A DNA stretch of 64,000 nt from an uncultured Shewanella sp. (GTDB lineage Bacteria > Pseudomonadota > Gammaproteobacteria > Enterobacterales > Shewanellaceae), in the NCBI RefSeq assembly GCF_947491715.1, contig NZ_CANLKR010000020.1, forward strand, positions 1 through 64,000, read 5' to 3'. Both the position numbers and the translations under genes were made by a program. The notes under the pieces are model-generated. The model made no database searches. It was given only the letters and a program-made list of their open reading frames with translations, and was not told where the DNA came from. Shown one piece after another: positions 42,629-51,321 of the stretch. The first letter of the stretch is position 1, and the number at the start of each line of letters is the position of its first letter.

Positions 42629-45600
42629 CTAATCGCTCCTTTCCTTTGCCGCCGAAGTGTCAGGATGAGTTAAGGGCGTCGATTCCACATGCGCACTGAG
42701 CTGCTTTAGTGGACCTGACTGATATAAACTCAGTAATGGTGATAGCAAAGTCTGGCTGATCTGACCAAAGGTGTTTTCTTGAAAGTCTTCAGGAAAGTGA
42801 TATAACCTGTGAAAGTGGGGGTCTTTGGCATCGCCAAATTGCGTTTGCTCGTTGAGCCAAGCGGATGCGGCGGCGTCGAGTTTATTGGCATGTTCGCCAT
42901 CGGCTTCCGCATAGGCAAAAGAAGTATTGGGAATAAAGGCTAAGGGGTGCTCTAAACCGGCGTAAAAGTGCGTTATCCAAGTGTGTAATTGCTGGTATGC
43001 TGCCGAACTTGTGAGACTGTCAAATACATGAAATTTACCCGCATCCAGTAAGTAACTGGGGCGGTTTATTCCCATGGCATTGAGGCATAAATGCCGTAAA
43101 TAAACTCGAATAAGATCTTTGGCTTTGGCAGTGCCAGGGCGATAATTGACTAAGCCTTTAATGCTAATGTCATCGATTCGGCCTGTGAGCTGAATGTCAA
43201 AGGGGGCGTCAAAGTGTAATTGAATATCACAATGTTGAGTCTCTTCTTGGTGTTTGATTTCAATCTGTTGTGCTTCGTTAGTCGATATTTCAGTCTTGTT
43301 TACCGCTTTATCTTCTGCTGTTTTACCTTGTAAGAAATAAATTCTATCGATGAGGGGCAACAAGTCTTTTTGGTACTCATTCAATAATAAGGTATCAAAG
43401 GGAGATAAAGGTAAATCGCCACTGGCTTGTAGCTTTTGGTAAAACTGTGGATCAGGTTGGCTGAGGTTTTTGTCGAGCGTATCGTCAAGAATCGTCGTTT
43501 GTAATTTATGCCGCTCAAGGTTATTTAAAGAAAAAGGCTCATCGTTATGATCAATTTGGATGTCGAGGTTTAAATCAACTTTTAAGCGACGTTTAAAGAA
43601 ATATTGCGCCGGATTGCGATAAAACCGAATGAAAGCCGATAAATCTAAGGTGTGATTTTCGCTTTCTATCCCATTAATATTGGTCTGGCTTTGCTTTAAT
43701 AAAGAGTCAGATAAAGCGGCAGATAACATCTCGGTCGAATCTTGATTAGCGGGTGTGTTTTTACCGATAAAAGACTGGTATTGAGAAGAGTGTTGTTCAG
43801 TGAACTTTGCGCTGTGGGTTAAGCTGTGTTTATCTTCATCATTGTCATTAGGTTGCTGGGCTTGCACTGGGCACCATTGAGCGGCATAACTTTGCTGAAT
43901 ATTTTGCTCACTGTCACTTGATTGGTCTTGGTACAGCTTATTGTCAAAAGGCTGCAGTGGCATTTTTTGCAATAACTGTTGTGCAATCGCCTGTTCAATC
44001 AATTGAATATCTGTTGGTGAGACGCAGTTGGCCTCTTGATGTTGAAACCTATCAGGCAGATAACAAAGCTGGCAGTATTCCACGAGTTCAGTGATTAACA
44101 TCGAGGGAATGCGCTCAGAGTTATCGCGTTCACTGTGACCGATATAGCTGATGTATAATTGCTCTCTGGCAGATAATAAGGCTTCTAAAAATAAATATCT
44201 GTCATCCAGTCTTCGAGAGCGATCGCCTTTTCGAGGGCCAAAATGTGCCACCAGATCAAACCCCACAGGATACTGAACTCTTGGATAAATGCCGTCGTTC
44301 ATCCCCAATAGACAAACCAGTTTAAACGGGATCGATCGCATGGGCATTAAGGTGCAAAAATTCACACTGCCTGCTAAGTAACGCTGGCCGACACGGGATT
44401 CAGATAAGGTTTGTTTAAACCAAGTATGTAAGACTTCAATCGCAATCGCTTGTTGGTGCTTCGCCTCATTGAGCTCTGTGGAGAGTTTACATAAGGCATC
44501 GCGTACGGTTTGCAGTTGCTCTCTTTCATCGTCATCAACATCATAAAAATCAGTTAACATTTCATCCAGTTGGGCTTGCCTTTGTGTGATGGGCAAAGGG
44601 GTGGCGAGTAACACTTGGTGATTGTCGATGGTTTCAATGAAATTCAGTAATTGACCTAAAGCCTGAGCAGACTGACCTTCGATGCCTTCTACTGCAAGGG
44701 TGTCATGGTATAAAGGCGAGGCGTCACTAAAGGCGTAGCCCAATAGCAAACGTTTAATACCAAATGCCCAGGAATTTTGATTAAAAGGCGGAAGGTCTTG
44801 CTTCATGCGGCTTTTTTCGTCTCGGCCCCAGCGAATGTTTGCTTGCTCTAACCATTGGCGGATCAGGCTTAAGTCATCATTATCGAGTCCAAAACGCCTT
44901 AATACGGCGGGGACTTCTAAAATGCCTAATATGTCGGTTAATGCGAAACGGCTTTGGTTGATATTGAGTAAGTGCAAGAAACTGTTGATGAGAGGTGATT
45001 CTTGAGCCGCACCTCTATCTGCAATGGCGTAAGGGAGGTAATGGGTACCTTGTTTAGCGGCAAAAACTGCATCGATATAAGGGGCGTATGCAGCCACATC
45101 GGGCATCATGATCACGATATCTTTCGGTGACAACGCAGGGTTGTTACTCAGCATTTCCAGTAAATGATCGTGTAAGGTTTCGATTTCTCTTAACGGGCTG
45201 TGACAACTTCTAAGCGTAATAGACGTATCGTTTTGATCTAATGGCCGTCGACCCTCAAGGCTCAAATATAAACTGGCGTCGGGGCCGAGACTCTGGCCGC
45301 GGGTTTCAAGGTTTAAAATATCGGATTGTACGCCTGCAAGCAAAGACTGTGGATTATTCCCTGAATTTGATGTGTTTAAAGTGAGAGGATCGATAAAGCA
45401 GTCAAAATTAAATTGAGTATGACTCTCGGGCAGAGAGAGAATAAGATCCAGCAATTCACGGCCCATTTTCCCGTTATTGGCCAAGATGGGATTACCGACT
45501 TCGAGTTTATCTTCCCACAAGGCATCAAGCTGCTTTTTACCCGCATATTCTAGCGCCATTCGTGCGCGCAATTTTGGATCGATAATATCTCCCCAGTAAT

Positions 45601-46438
45601 GCTGACAGGGACTGAGACTTAACATAACGACATCAATGCGCTTGGCTAAATAATAAATCACCTCTAAGGTTTGCGGCGCCATGGATGAAATACCGAAGAC
45701 AAATAATCGCTGCGGTAAGCCGGATAAATCGGTATTGGGATCATCAAGCGCGGTAAATAACGCATGATGCAAGTTGGCCCTGTGGTATTGGCTTTGTTGT
45801 AATTCATTGGCATTAAAATCAATGAGGGCCCGCCACAATTCCGGCTGCCATGCTTGTTCTTCACTGAGTGAGAGTGGGGCTTCGTTGTTTTCCCAAGCCG
45901 CTATCCAGTCGGGGCGGTAAACTAAATATTGATCGAAAATATCGGCAATACGGCTACACAGTTGATAGAGCTTCAGCGGGTTTTGAGAGAGCTTCAGCGG
46001 ATTTTGAGCATCGGTAAACCCCTCTTGAGAATGCTCATGTAAAGAGTGCTCATGTAAACTGTGTTTAGTCGATGACGTTTGTGCGCCTAGCAAATAATCC
46101 TTAAGCGGCTTAAAGGTTTCTCGTTCTAATAAGCGAGGCAGAAGATCCATGAGTTTCCATGTCATGGCGGCTTTTGTAAACGCATTTTCTTTAGGCACAT
46201 CCTTAAGCAAAGTGTGGCATAACTGCCAGATGAAGCTAGAAGGGAGGGGGAACTCCAATACCGCAGCAATATTATTATGTTTAGCAATTTCTAATCTCAA
46301 CCATGTCGACATACCAGGACTTTGCACTAATATGTGCTCAGGTTGTAAACAGGATAGACTCGGCAGAGGGCTGGCAAGTTCATTGGCTAATTGTTTAGAG
46401 AGGGCTTCCATCATGTTAGATTGGATCAAATAGAGCAT
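42629..46438 (-). CDS. recC: exodeoxyribonuclease V gamma subunit (RecC)
   Basis: The 1269-residue subunit recognises Chi and splits strands in RecBCD. Conserved family blocks: SPGMSTWLRLEIAKHNNIAA near the N-terminus, RLFVFGISSMAPQTLEVIYY, a dead-helicase VVMLSLSPCQHYWGDI segment, SIPFKLVCLLGMNDGIYPR and LSAFIRFYRNPAQYFFKRRL. It is about 150 residues longer than E. coli RecC. Extra length comes from a low-complexity acidic and Gln-rich linker (about residues 850-930) and two small tandem repeats near residue 145. It is the first gene of recC-recB-recD, without the ptrA seen in E. coli. Confidence 0.93.
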   Translation of the reverse strand: MLYLIQSNMMEALSKQLANELASPLPSLSCLQPEHILVQSPGMSTWLRLEIAKHNNIAAVLEFPLPSSFIWQLCHTLLKDVPKENAFTKAAMTWKLMDLLPRLLERETFKPLKDYLLGAQTSSTKHSLHEHSLHEHSQEGFTDAQNPLKLSQNPLKLYQLCSRIADIFDQYLVYRPDWIAAWENNEAPLSLSEEQAWQPELWRALIDFNANELQQSQYHRANLHHALFTALDDPNTDLSGLPQRLFVFGISSMAPQTLEVIYYLAKRIDVVMLSLSPCQHYWGDIIDPKLRARMALEYAGKKQLDALWEDKLEVGNPILANNGKMGRELLDLILSLPESHTQFNFDCFIDPLTLNTSNSGNNPQSLLAGVQSDILNLETRGQSLGPDASLYLSLEGRRPLDQNDTSITLRSCHSPLREIETLHDHLLEMLSNNPALSPKDIVIMMPDVAAYAPYIDAVFAAKQGTHYLPYAIADRGAAQESPLINSFLHLLNINQSRFALTDILGILEVPAVLRRFGLDNDDLSLIRQWLEQANIRWGRDEKSRMKQDLPPFNQNSWAFGIKRLLLGYAFSDASPLYHDTLAVEGIEGQSAQALGQLLNFIETIDNHQVLLATPLPITQRQAQLDEMLTDFYDVDDDEREQLQTVRDALCKLSTELNEAKHQQAIAIEVLHTWFKQTLSESRVGQRYLAGSVNFCTLMPMRSIPFKLVCLLGMNDGIYPRVQYPVGFDLVAHFGPRKGDRSRRLDDRYLFLEALLSAREQLYISYIGHSERDNSERIPSMLITELVEYCQLCYLPDRFQHQEANCVSPTDIQLIEQAIAQQLLQKMPLQPFDNKLYQDQSSDSEQNIQQSYAAQWCPVQAQQPNDNDEDKHSLTHSAKFTEQHSSQYQSFIGKNTPANQDSTEMLSAALSDSLLKQSQTNINGIESENHTLDLSAFIRFYRNPAQYFFKRRLKVDLNLDIQIDHNDEPFSLNNLERHKLQTTILDDTLDKNLSQPDPQFYQKLQASGDLPLSPFDTLLLNEYQKDLLPLIDRIYFLQGKTAEDKAVNKTEISTNEAQQIEIKHQEETQHCDIQLHFDAPFDIQLTGRIDDISIKGLVNYRPGTAKAKDLIRVYLRHLCLNAMGINRPSYLLDAGKFHVFDSLTSSAAYQQLHTWITHFYAGLEHPLAFIPNTSFAYAEADGEHANKLDAAASAWLNEQTQFGDAKDPHFHRLYHFPEDFQENTFGQISQTLLSPLLSLYQSGPLKQLSAHVESTPLTHPDTSAAKERSD

Positions 46439-46724
46439 GGGGGAGTTAAGCCTCGATATGCGATATGAACAATGCCTCTATTCTATACTGAAATGCGCGA
46501 AAATTATTGCGACTTTTATTCAATGTGGAATGACTGACTCATTGATTGATGATTTATACACCTTTGAAGGAGAAATAAAGTCTAACTCAGGGCCTGTTGA
46601 TTGTTTTAAGTCATCAATATGGAAATGTTTTCGGTGAATAAAGTTGTGGCTTTTATGGTCAATACAACAAAAACGTATTTGTTTTTGTTGTATGGCAATT
46701 GATCATTTTAAAAGCGATATCTGA
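46439..46724. other. recC upstream region with an AT-rich 13-bp hairpin
   Basis: No gene is supported. ATACAACAAAAAC (46662-46674) and GTTTTTGTTGTAT (46681-46693) form a perfect 13-bp stem with a six-base loop. On the minus strand this follows the stop of the 111-residue gene and could terminate it before recC. The rest should hold the recCBD promoter, which I cannot define. Confidence 0.5.
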
Positions 46725-47060
46725 TTACAGTATTTCGACTCGACTGAGGGTTTCTACGCCAGTATAGAGGAGACAATTATTGGTTCCTTTCAGGTTTACG
46801 GTTTTGCCTGCAGCGAAACTGGCTAACAAACTGGAATAAATTGTTTTTCCCAAATTATCACTGATATCAAGAACATATTCCCATCTAGTATTGTCGTGGC
46901 AAGTGTCGCCTGCAGTGTTTTTCTTATCTAATTGAATAAATACTTTGTCAGTGTAGTTTCTATCCAACATTAATTGAGTGATTTTAGCTGAAGTAATTTC
47001 GGTTGCATAAAGTGGTGAAGAAAAGAGGCTTAATAGCGCAATGCCGATTAACTTATTCAT
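46725..47060 (-). CDS. small exported protein of unknown function
   Basis: The 111-residue protein has a clear signal peptide (GIALLSLFSSPLYA, cut about residue 19). The mature 92 residues hold two cysteines (DTCHDN and TNNCLLY) that probably pair. A pattern W-x-Y-V-L-D-I-S-x-x-x-G and SLLASFAAGKTVNL is typical of a small periplasmic family seen in marine gamma-proteobacteria, for which I know no function. It is monocistronic upstream of recC on the same strand. Confidence 0.68.
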   Translation of the reverse strand: MNKLIGIALLSLFSSPLYATEITSAKITQLMLDRNYTDKVFIQLDKKNTAGDTCHDNTRWEYVLDISDNLGKTIYSSLLASFAAGKTVNLKGTNNCLLYTGVETLSRVEIL

Positions 47061-47198
47061 GGATTTCCTTGAGGTTAATAAGATTGATGCAATGTAAGCA
47101 ATGGTAACATTATGACTTTAATGAGTAAATTTTTGGTTGTTAGTATTTAAAGTATTAGTTTAGGTTAGCGCTAGGATTGGCTGAGTGTTGGACATGCA

Positions 47199-47582
47199 TT
47201 ATTGTTGCGCGTAAACAGAAGAATATGGCTTTAGATTTGTATAATTAAACTCAAGATTCATCATAAGTCTTTCATTAGTTTCTATATGAGCGGTTTTGAC
47301 AAATTGACAAGCAGAATAAGTCGCCAATGCCGTTTCTTCGAAATAACCTTGTGGATTGGAGTCGATGACTTCCATGTCCACAGGAAAACCATTTTTATCC
47401 AGAGAATAAGCGAGTAGAACCCAGCCTTTAACCTGTTCTTTTATGGCCATTTCGGGTATTGATTGACTATGATCGCAATCGATTGGAGAGGCTTTTGCAA
47501 TGATCTCTGGTGCGTCTCTTGAGTCAGTACAAACACAAGCTGATAAGCCTAGTACGCCAACTAATAAAATGAAGTACTTCAT
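47199..47582 (-). CDS. TonB C-terminal-like domain lipoprotein
   Basis: The 127-residue protein starts at ATG 47582 with GGAGGA 4-5 bases upstream; the longer frame from 47609 is not needed. The lipobox is VLGLSAC. The mature part has the TonB C-terminal pattern: KEQVKGWVLLAYSLDKNGFP, then VIDSNPQGYFEETALAT and a final beta strand. There is no membrane anchor or Pro-rich stretch, so it is not a working TonB. Stand-alone periplasmic domains of this kind are common and their role is mostly unknown. Confidence 0.75.
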   Translation of the reverse strand: MKYFILLVGVLGLSACVCTDSRDAPEIIAKASPIDCDHSQSIPEMAIKEQVKGWVLLAYSLDKNGFPVDMEVIDSNPQGYFEETALATYSACQFVKTAHIETNERLMMNLEFNYTNLKPYSSVYAQQ

Positions 47583-47609
47583 AAATCCTCCCCCCTTAAC
47601 CATTGGCAT

Positions 47610-47982
47610 TGACTATTAAAATTCACATTGAATTAACTTTAGTCGTATCGCTTTTAGGCTGTCCAACAGTTAATAAATAAGATCAGTTTAGGTATTAAAT
47701 GTTACTTTTAGGTAAAATACAAGTTGTTTGTTGTCGTTGGTATTGATTGCGTAGAGAAGAAAAAAGGTTTACTTCTGTATGAATAATGGCTTTGTAATGT
47801 TTTGTATAGGATTCTCTGTTCTTTATTTTGATCTTTTTAACTTTCAATTCACATGTCAGTATGCTTTTTCGATGTTCATTAAAAATAGTTAATAAAGTGT
47901 TTTAAACCACTTCAGTAATATTTTTGGATCATGTCCATCATTTGAACACTCACTCCTATCGTAATACTTAAGGATAAAACTA
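47610..47982. other. AT-rich intergenic region, nothing recognised
   Basis: These 373 bases separate two divergent exported-protein genes. I see no ORF or repeat. AAGGATAAAACTA before 47983 is the ribosome site for the EEP gene. Promoters for both genes must lie here, but none is near consensus. Confidence 0.4.
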
Positions 47983-48999
47983 ATGAAAAAGTATTTTGTT
48001 ATCGCTATTCTTTCCATGTTGAGTCACAGTACATTTGCATTGTGTTGGGATTATAAATTTACCCCTACGGGGACGAAAAGTACGCATGGCTATGATTACC
48101 AAGAGGCTGGTGCGCCTACTTATAATGATGCCCAGACAGGGCAGTTTAATATGGTGACATATAATGTAGATGGTTTTCCAAATTGTATTGGTGGTAATAC
48201 AAAAAGTGATTTTAAGGCCTTATTATCAAAATTGAATACGGCAAGCTTCGATATTGTCTTATTACAAGAAGTGTTTAGCCCAGATAAGCATGACTTTCTT
48301 AAAGATGAAGACCGTATCGAAGTGACTAACTACCCCTACCGCTCGAAGCATTGGCGAGGTGGGGTGATCTCTTATGGTGATGGACTCATTCGTCTGTCTA
48401 AATATCCCTTTGACATGGATCAACGTGATGATGATGATTATTCTCTGGCAAGCTTTGAGTCAGAAGAGTTTTCTTCATGTCACGGTGATTTAACGGATGG
48501 TAATCCTGATTGTTTAACAGAAAAAGGCTTTACTGTGGCCAAAATGGAGATAAACGAAGGTTTTGAGGTCCATGTTTATAATACCCATATGGATGCGGGT
48601 CGCAGTGATGATGATATGGAAGCCCGTCGTGGGCAAATGCAGCAATTGGCCGACTTTATCAGTGCATACTCCAGTGATGCGAATATTGTGTTGGCGGGGG
48701 ATTTTAATTTGAAATGGGCTGATCATTCTCAAGCGAGTGCACATCAAGAGATTTGGGAAGATTTTTTATCACAAACGGGTATCAGGTTGGCCTGCCAAGA
48801 TTTGATTGAGGGAGACGATGACAGCATTGCATATTGCAGTGAGGATGAACGGGGAAATACTGATCAAATTGGTTATGCTAATCGCAGTGACACTCATACA
48901 CTAACCTTAAGTGATTATCATGAACTGACTCAGTTTATCGAGCTTAGCGATCATGAGCCTATGTATGCGTCTTTTACTTGGGTAAAAAATATGGATTAA
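47983..48999 (+). CDS. secreted endonuclease/exonuclease/phosphatase-fold phosphodiesterase (sphingomyelinase-like)
   Basis: The 338-residue protein has a signal peptide (VIAILSMLSHSTFA, cut about residue 19). EEP superfamily motifs are in order: FNMVTYNVDGFPN, DIVLLQEVFSP, VHVYNTHMDAG, IVLAGDFNLKW and a final LSDHEPMYASF with the catalytic Asp-His. This set suits secreted neutral sphingomyelinase-type phospholipases C as well as extracellular nucleases. The N-T-H-M-D-A-G motif favours the sphingomyelinase/inositol phosphatase side. Cysteines in the mature part suggest disulfides. It is monocistronic. Confidence 0.8.
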   Translation: MKKYFVIAILSMLSHSTFALCWDYKFTPTGTKSTHGYDYQEAGAPTYNDAQTGQFNMVTYNVDGFPNCIGGNTKSDFKALLSKLNTASFDIVLLQEVFSPDKHDFLKDEDRIEVTNYPYRSKHWRGGVISYGDGLIRLSKYPFDMDQRDDDDYSLASFESEEFSSCHGDLTDGNPDCLTEKGFTVAKMEINEGFEVHVYNTHMDAGRSDDDMEARRGQMQQLADFISAYSSDANIVLAGDFNLKWADHSQASAHQEIWEDFLSQTGIRLACQDLIEGDDDSIAYCSEDERGNTDQIGYANRSDTHTLTLSDYHELTQFIELSDHEPMYASFTWVKNMD

Positions 49000-49151
49000 T
49001 TGTCGGTAAAGCAAGATGCCTGAGGTGCAATAGCTAATCGTGTTTTAGGCATTTTATTAATGAGAACTGACAGGTATAAAGAACACAGGGGTAAAATTAT
49101 TTTATTGTGATACAATTTTGCTACTCTTGAGTTATTGCTAAGTCACCAAAG

Positions 49152-50414
49152 ATGCTGAACATTCCAATGCATAATATGTTAGCGCAAAAAAATGTAGCGC
49201 AGAAAATCATCATTAAGTTACCGCTTTTATTGTTAAGTACTCTCGTTATTTTTTCTTCTAGTCTATTGGCTGCTGAAGTCACTCAATTGGATGAGAGCCT
49301 TGTTAGCGTAGATAATCGTACTACTGCACAGCGAAATATCGGTATTAAAAAAGCCTTTGATAATGTTGTGCTTAAAAATTCAGGTTTGCAAAGTGCGCTT
49401 AAAAACCCACTTGTTGCAGCGAAACATAATAATCCTAATGCTTTGATGACGCAGTATGGTTATCAGGAAAAAGAGGGGCAATTATACCTTAAAGTGAATT
49501 TTGATAATCGTCGTATTGTTGATTTGCTTAGGCAAGCGAATTTACCTGTGTGGGGAAAACAGCGTCCATTGACATTAGTTTGGCTTGTCAGTGATGACGA
49601 AAGTGGCCAACGCCAAATTATCAGCGATGAATCTAGCAGTCAGATCAAAAAAGACTTCTTTCGTCAGGCGAATAACCGAGGAATGCCATTTATTTTCCCT
49701 TTGATGGATCTAGATGACTCAATGCGTATTAGTGTCAGTGATGTCAGAGGCATGTTTGTTGATACGGTGGCGGGGGCTTCACGTCGTTATCAAGCTGACT
49801 TCTTTATTATGGCGTCGATAGCGAATAGTCGTCGTGGTGTAGACTATACACTTAGCCTTTATCCAAAAACCCGCAATGCGTCGTCAAGTGCGCCATTGGT
49901 GTCGATGAACAGTGATGCTCAGAATGTGGATCTGGCGATCAGTGCCATGATGGCTAAAATCAGTGAATATTATGTGGATCAATATGCGACAGTGGATTCT
50001 GGTTCACAACTCACTACTAAAGTGACGTTTTCTGGGGTGAATACGATTAAACAGATGGTGGAGCTTGAACATTATATTGGGCAATTACGTGCGATAAAAT
50101 CATCGCAACTAGTGCAAATCAAAGGTGACACTGTCACTTATGATTTTTCGCTTTTTAGTACCCAAGCTGATTTATTTCGTGTGATGGATTTAGAGCCGAG
50201 ATTAACGCCGCTTTCTAAAGCGGCTGAGCCTAAAATGACCACAATGAACAATGGAAGTTCAGAACAGAATACGGCTTATTCTGATAATGTGAGTGGCTAT
50301 GCTTCTTCAAATAGGGGGATTGATAATTCCTTGTCAATGGGCAAAACAATGGAGAGTCAGAATGTGACTTCAGCGCCTGTTGTCGCCACGATTTATCAAT
50401 GGAAAGGACATTAG
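49152..50414 (+). CDS. DUF2066 domain-containing exported protein
   Basis: The 420-residue protein has a signal peptide (KLPLLLLSTLVIFSSSLLAA, cut about residue 41). The DUF2066 domain follows: RTTAQRNIGIKKAFDNVVLK, QYGYQEKEGQLYLKVNFDNR and KQRPLTLVWLVSDDESGQ. It is routinely found just upstream of hda in Shewanella and Vibrio, as here, 56 bases away. Function is unknown, presumably periplasmic. ATG codons at 49167 and 49176 are alternative starts. The last 90 residues are polar and poorly conserved. Confidence 0.85.
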   Translation: MLNIPMHNMLAQKNVAQKIIIKLPLLLLSTLVIFSSSLLAAEVTQLDESLVSVDNRTTAQRNIGIKKAFDNVVLKNSGLQSALKNPLVAAKHNNPNALMTQYGYQEKEGQLYLKVNFDNRRIVDLLRQANLPVWGKQRPLTLVWLVSDDESGQRQIISDESSSQIKKDFFRQANNRGMPFIFPLMDLDDSMRISVSDVRGMFVDTVAGASRRYQADFFIMASIANSRRGVDYTLSLYPKTRNASSSAPLVSMNSDAQNVDLAISAMMAKISEYYVDQYATVDSGSQLTTKVTFSGVNTIKQMVELEHYIGQLRAIKSSQLVQIKGDTVTYDFSLFSTQADLFRVMDLEPRLTPLSKAAEPKMTTMNNGSSEQNTAYSDNVSGYASSNRGIDNSLSMGKTMESQNVTSAPVVATIYQWKGH

Positions 50415-50470
50415 TGGCTGTGCATGTTAACATAGGGTCAGTAAACAATAACGTATTGAGACTTATCTGA

Positions 50471-51181
50471 GTGAAGTCAAGTTCACCTTTACAATTATCA
50501 TTGCCTGTATCGCTGCCAGATGATGAAACTTTTCACAGTTACTATCCGGCAGCAGGTAATGATGAACTTATTCAAAGCTTGCAAGATTGTGCACAAGGAA
50601 AAGCCAAACAAGCCGTTTTTGTTTGGGGGCCAGAAAAATCAGGCCGTACCCATTTAATGCATGCAGCTTGTGCTCAGGCAAATGATTTAGGTCGCAGCAG
50701 TTTTTATATTCCCTTAGGGATCCATGCCAGCATATCGACAGCATTGTTAGAAGGGCTAGAGAATATCGACTTGGTGTGTATCGATGATGTGGATGCCATC
50801 GCGGGTCATCCGCTGTGGGAAGAAGCGATTTTTGATCTGTATAATCGGCTCATCGAGCAAGATCACAGTGCTTTGATTGTCAGTGCAAAAGTCTCGGCTA
50901 CCGATTCGGGATTTGTGTTACCTGATTTAGTCTCACGTATGCAGTGGGGACTCAATTATCAGTTACAGCCCATGGCCGATGATGAGAAACTTGCGGCGCT
51001 GCAAAGGCGCTCTGCCATGCGAGGCTTACAATTGCCCGATGATGTGGGACGGTTTTTACTCAACCGTCTCGCGCGTGATCTCAGAACCTTATTTGATGTA
51101 CTTGATAGACTGGATAAAGCATCACTCATCCACCAAAGAAAATTGACCATTCCTTTCGTTAAAGAAATGCTGCGATTATAG
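50471..51181 (+). CDS. hda: DnaA inactivator Hda
   Basis: The 236-residue DnaA-related AAA+ protein stimulates DnaA-ATP hydrolysis together with the DNA-loaded sliding clamp, preventing over-initiation. The N-terminal clamp-binding motif is LQLSLPVSLPDDETF. A Walker A-like AVFVWGPEKSGRTHLMHA follows, then LVCIDDVDAIAG and the arginine-finger region LPDLVSRMQWGLNYQL. The start is GTG 50471, which fits the family N-terminus. It is cotranscribed with the DUF2066 gene and ends before a strong terminator. Confidence 0.95.
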   Translation: MKSSSPLQLSLPVSLPDDETFHSYYPAAGNDELIQSLQDCAQGKAKQAVFVWGPEKSGRTHLMHAACAQANDLGRSSFYIPLGIHASISTALLEGLENIDLVCIDDVDAIAGHPLWEEAIFDLYNRLIEQDHSALIVSAKVSATDSGFVLPDLVSRMQWGLNYQLQPMADDEKLAALQRRSAMRGLQLPDDVGRFLLNRLARDLRTLFDVLDRLDKASLIHQRKLTIPFVKEMLRL

Positions 51182-51273
51182 TAGGTTGCGGTTATAGCAT
51201 TTTATGAATATGTACTCTTCGGCCATATGGTTTACTCGCTTAGAGCTGGAATTTTCAAGCCGTTTGGATAGAT

Positions 51274-51310
51274 AAGGCCATTGTTCATTTATTTGGACAA
51301 TGGCCTTTTT
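51274..51310. terminator. bidirectional terminator between hda and the HExxH lipoprotein gene
   Basis: AAGGCCATTGT and ACAATGGCCTT (51274-51284, 51297-51307) form an 11-bp stem followed by a T run. It lies between two convergent genes and can serve the plus strand strongly. Confidence 0.9.
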
Positions 51311-51321
51311 AATGTTGAAAC

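Noticed and set aside
46437..46637. 66-residue ORF divergent from recC
   Set aside because: No ribosome site and no recognisable features; it lies on the expected recC promoter.
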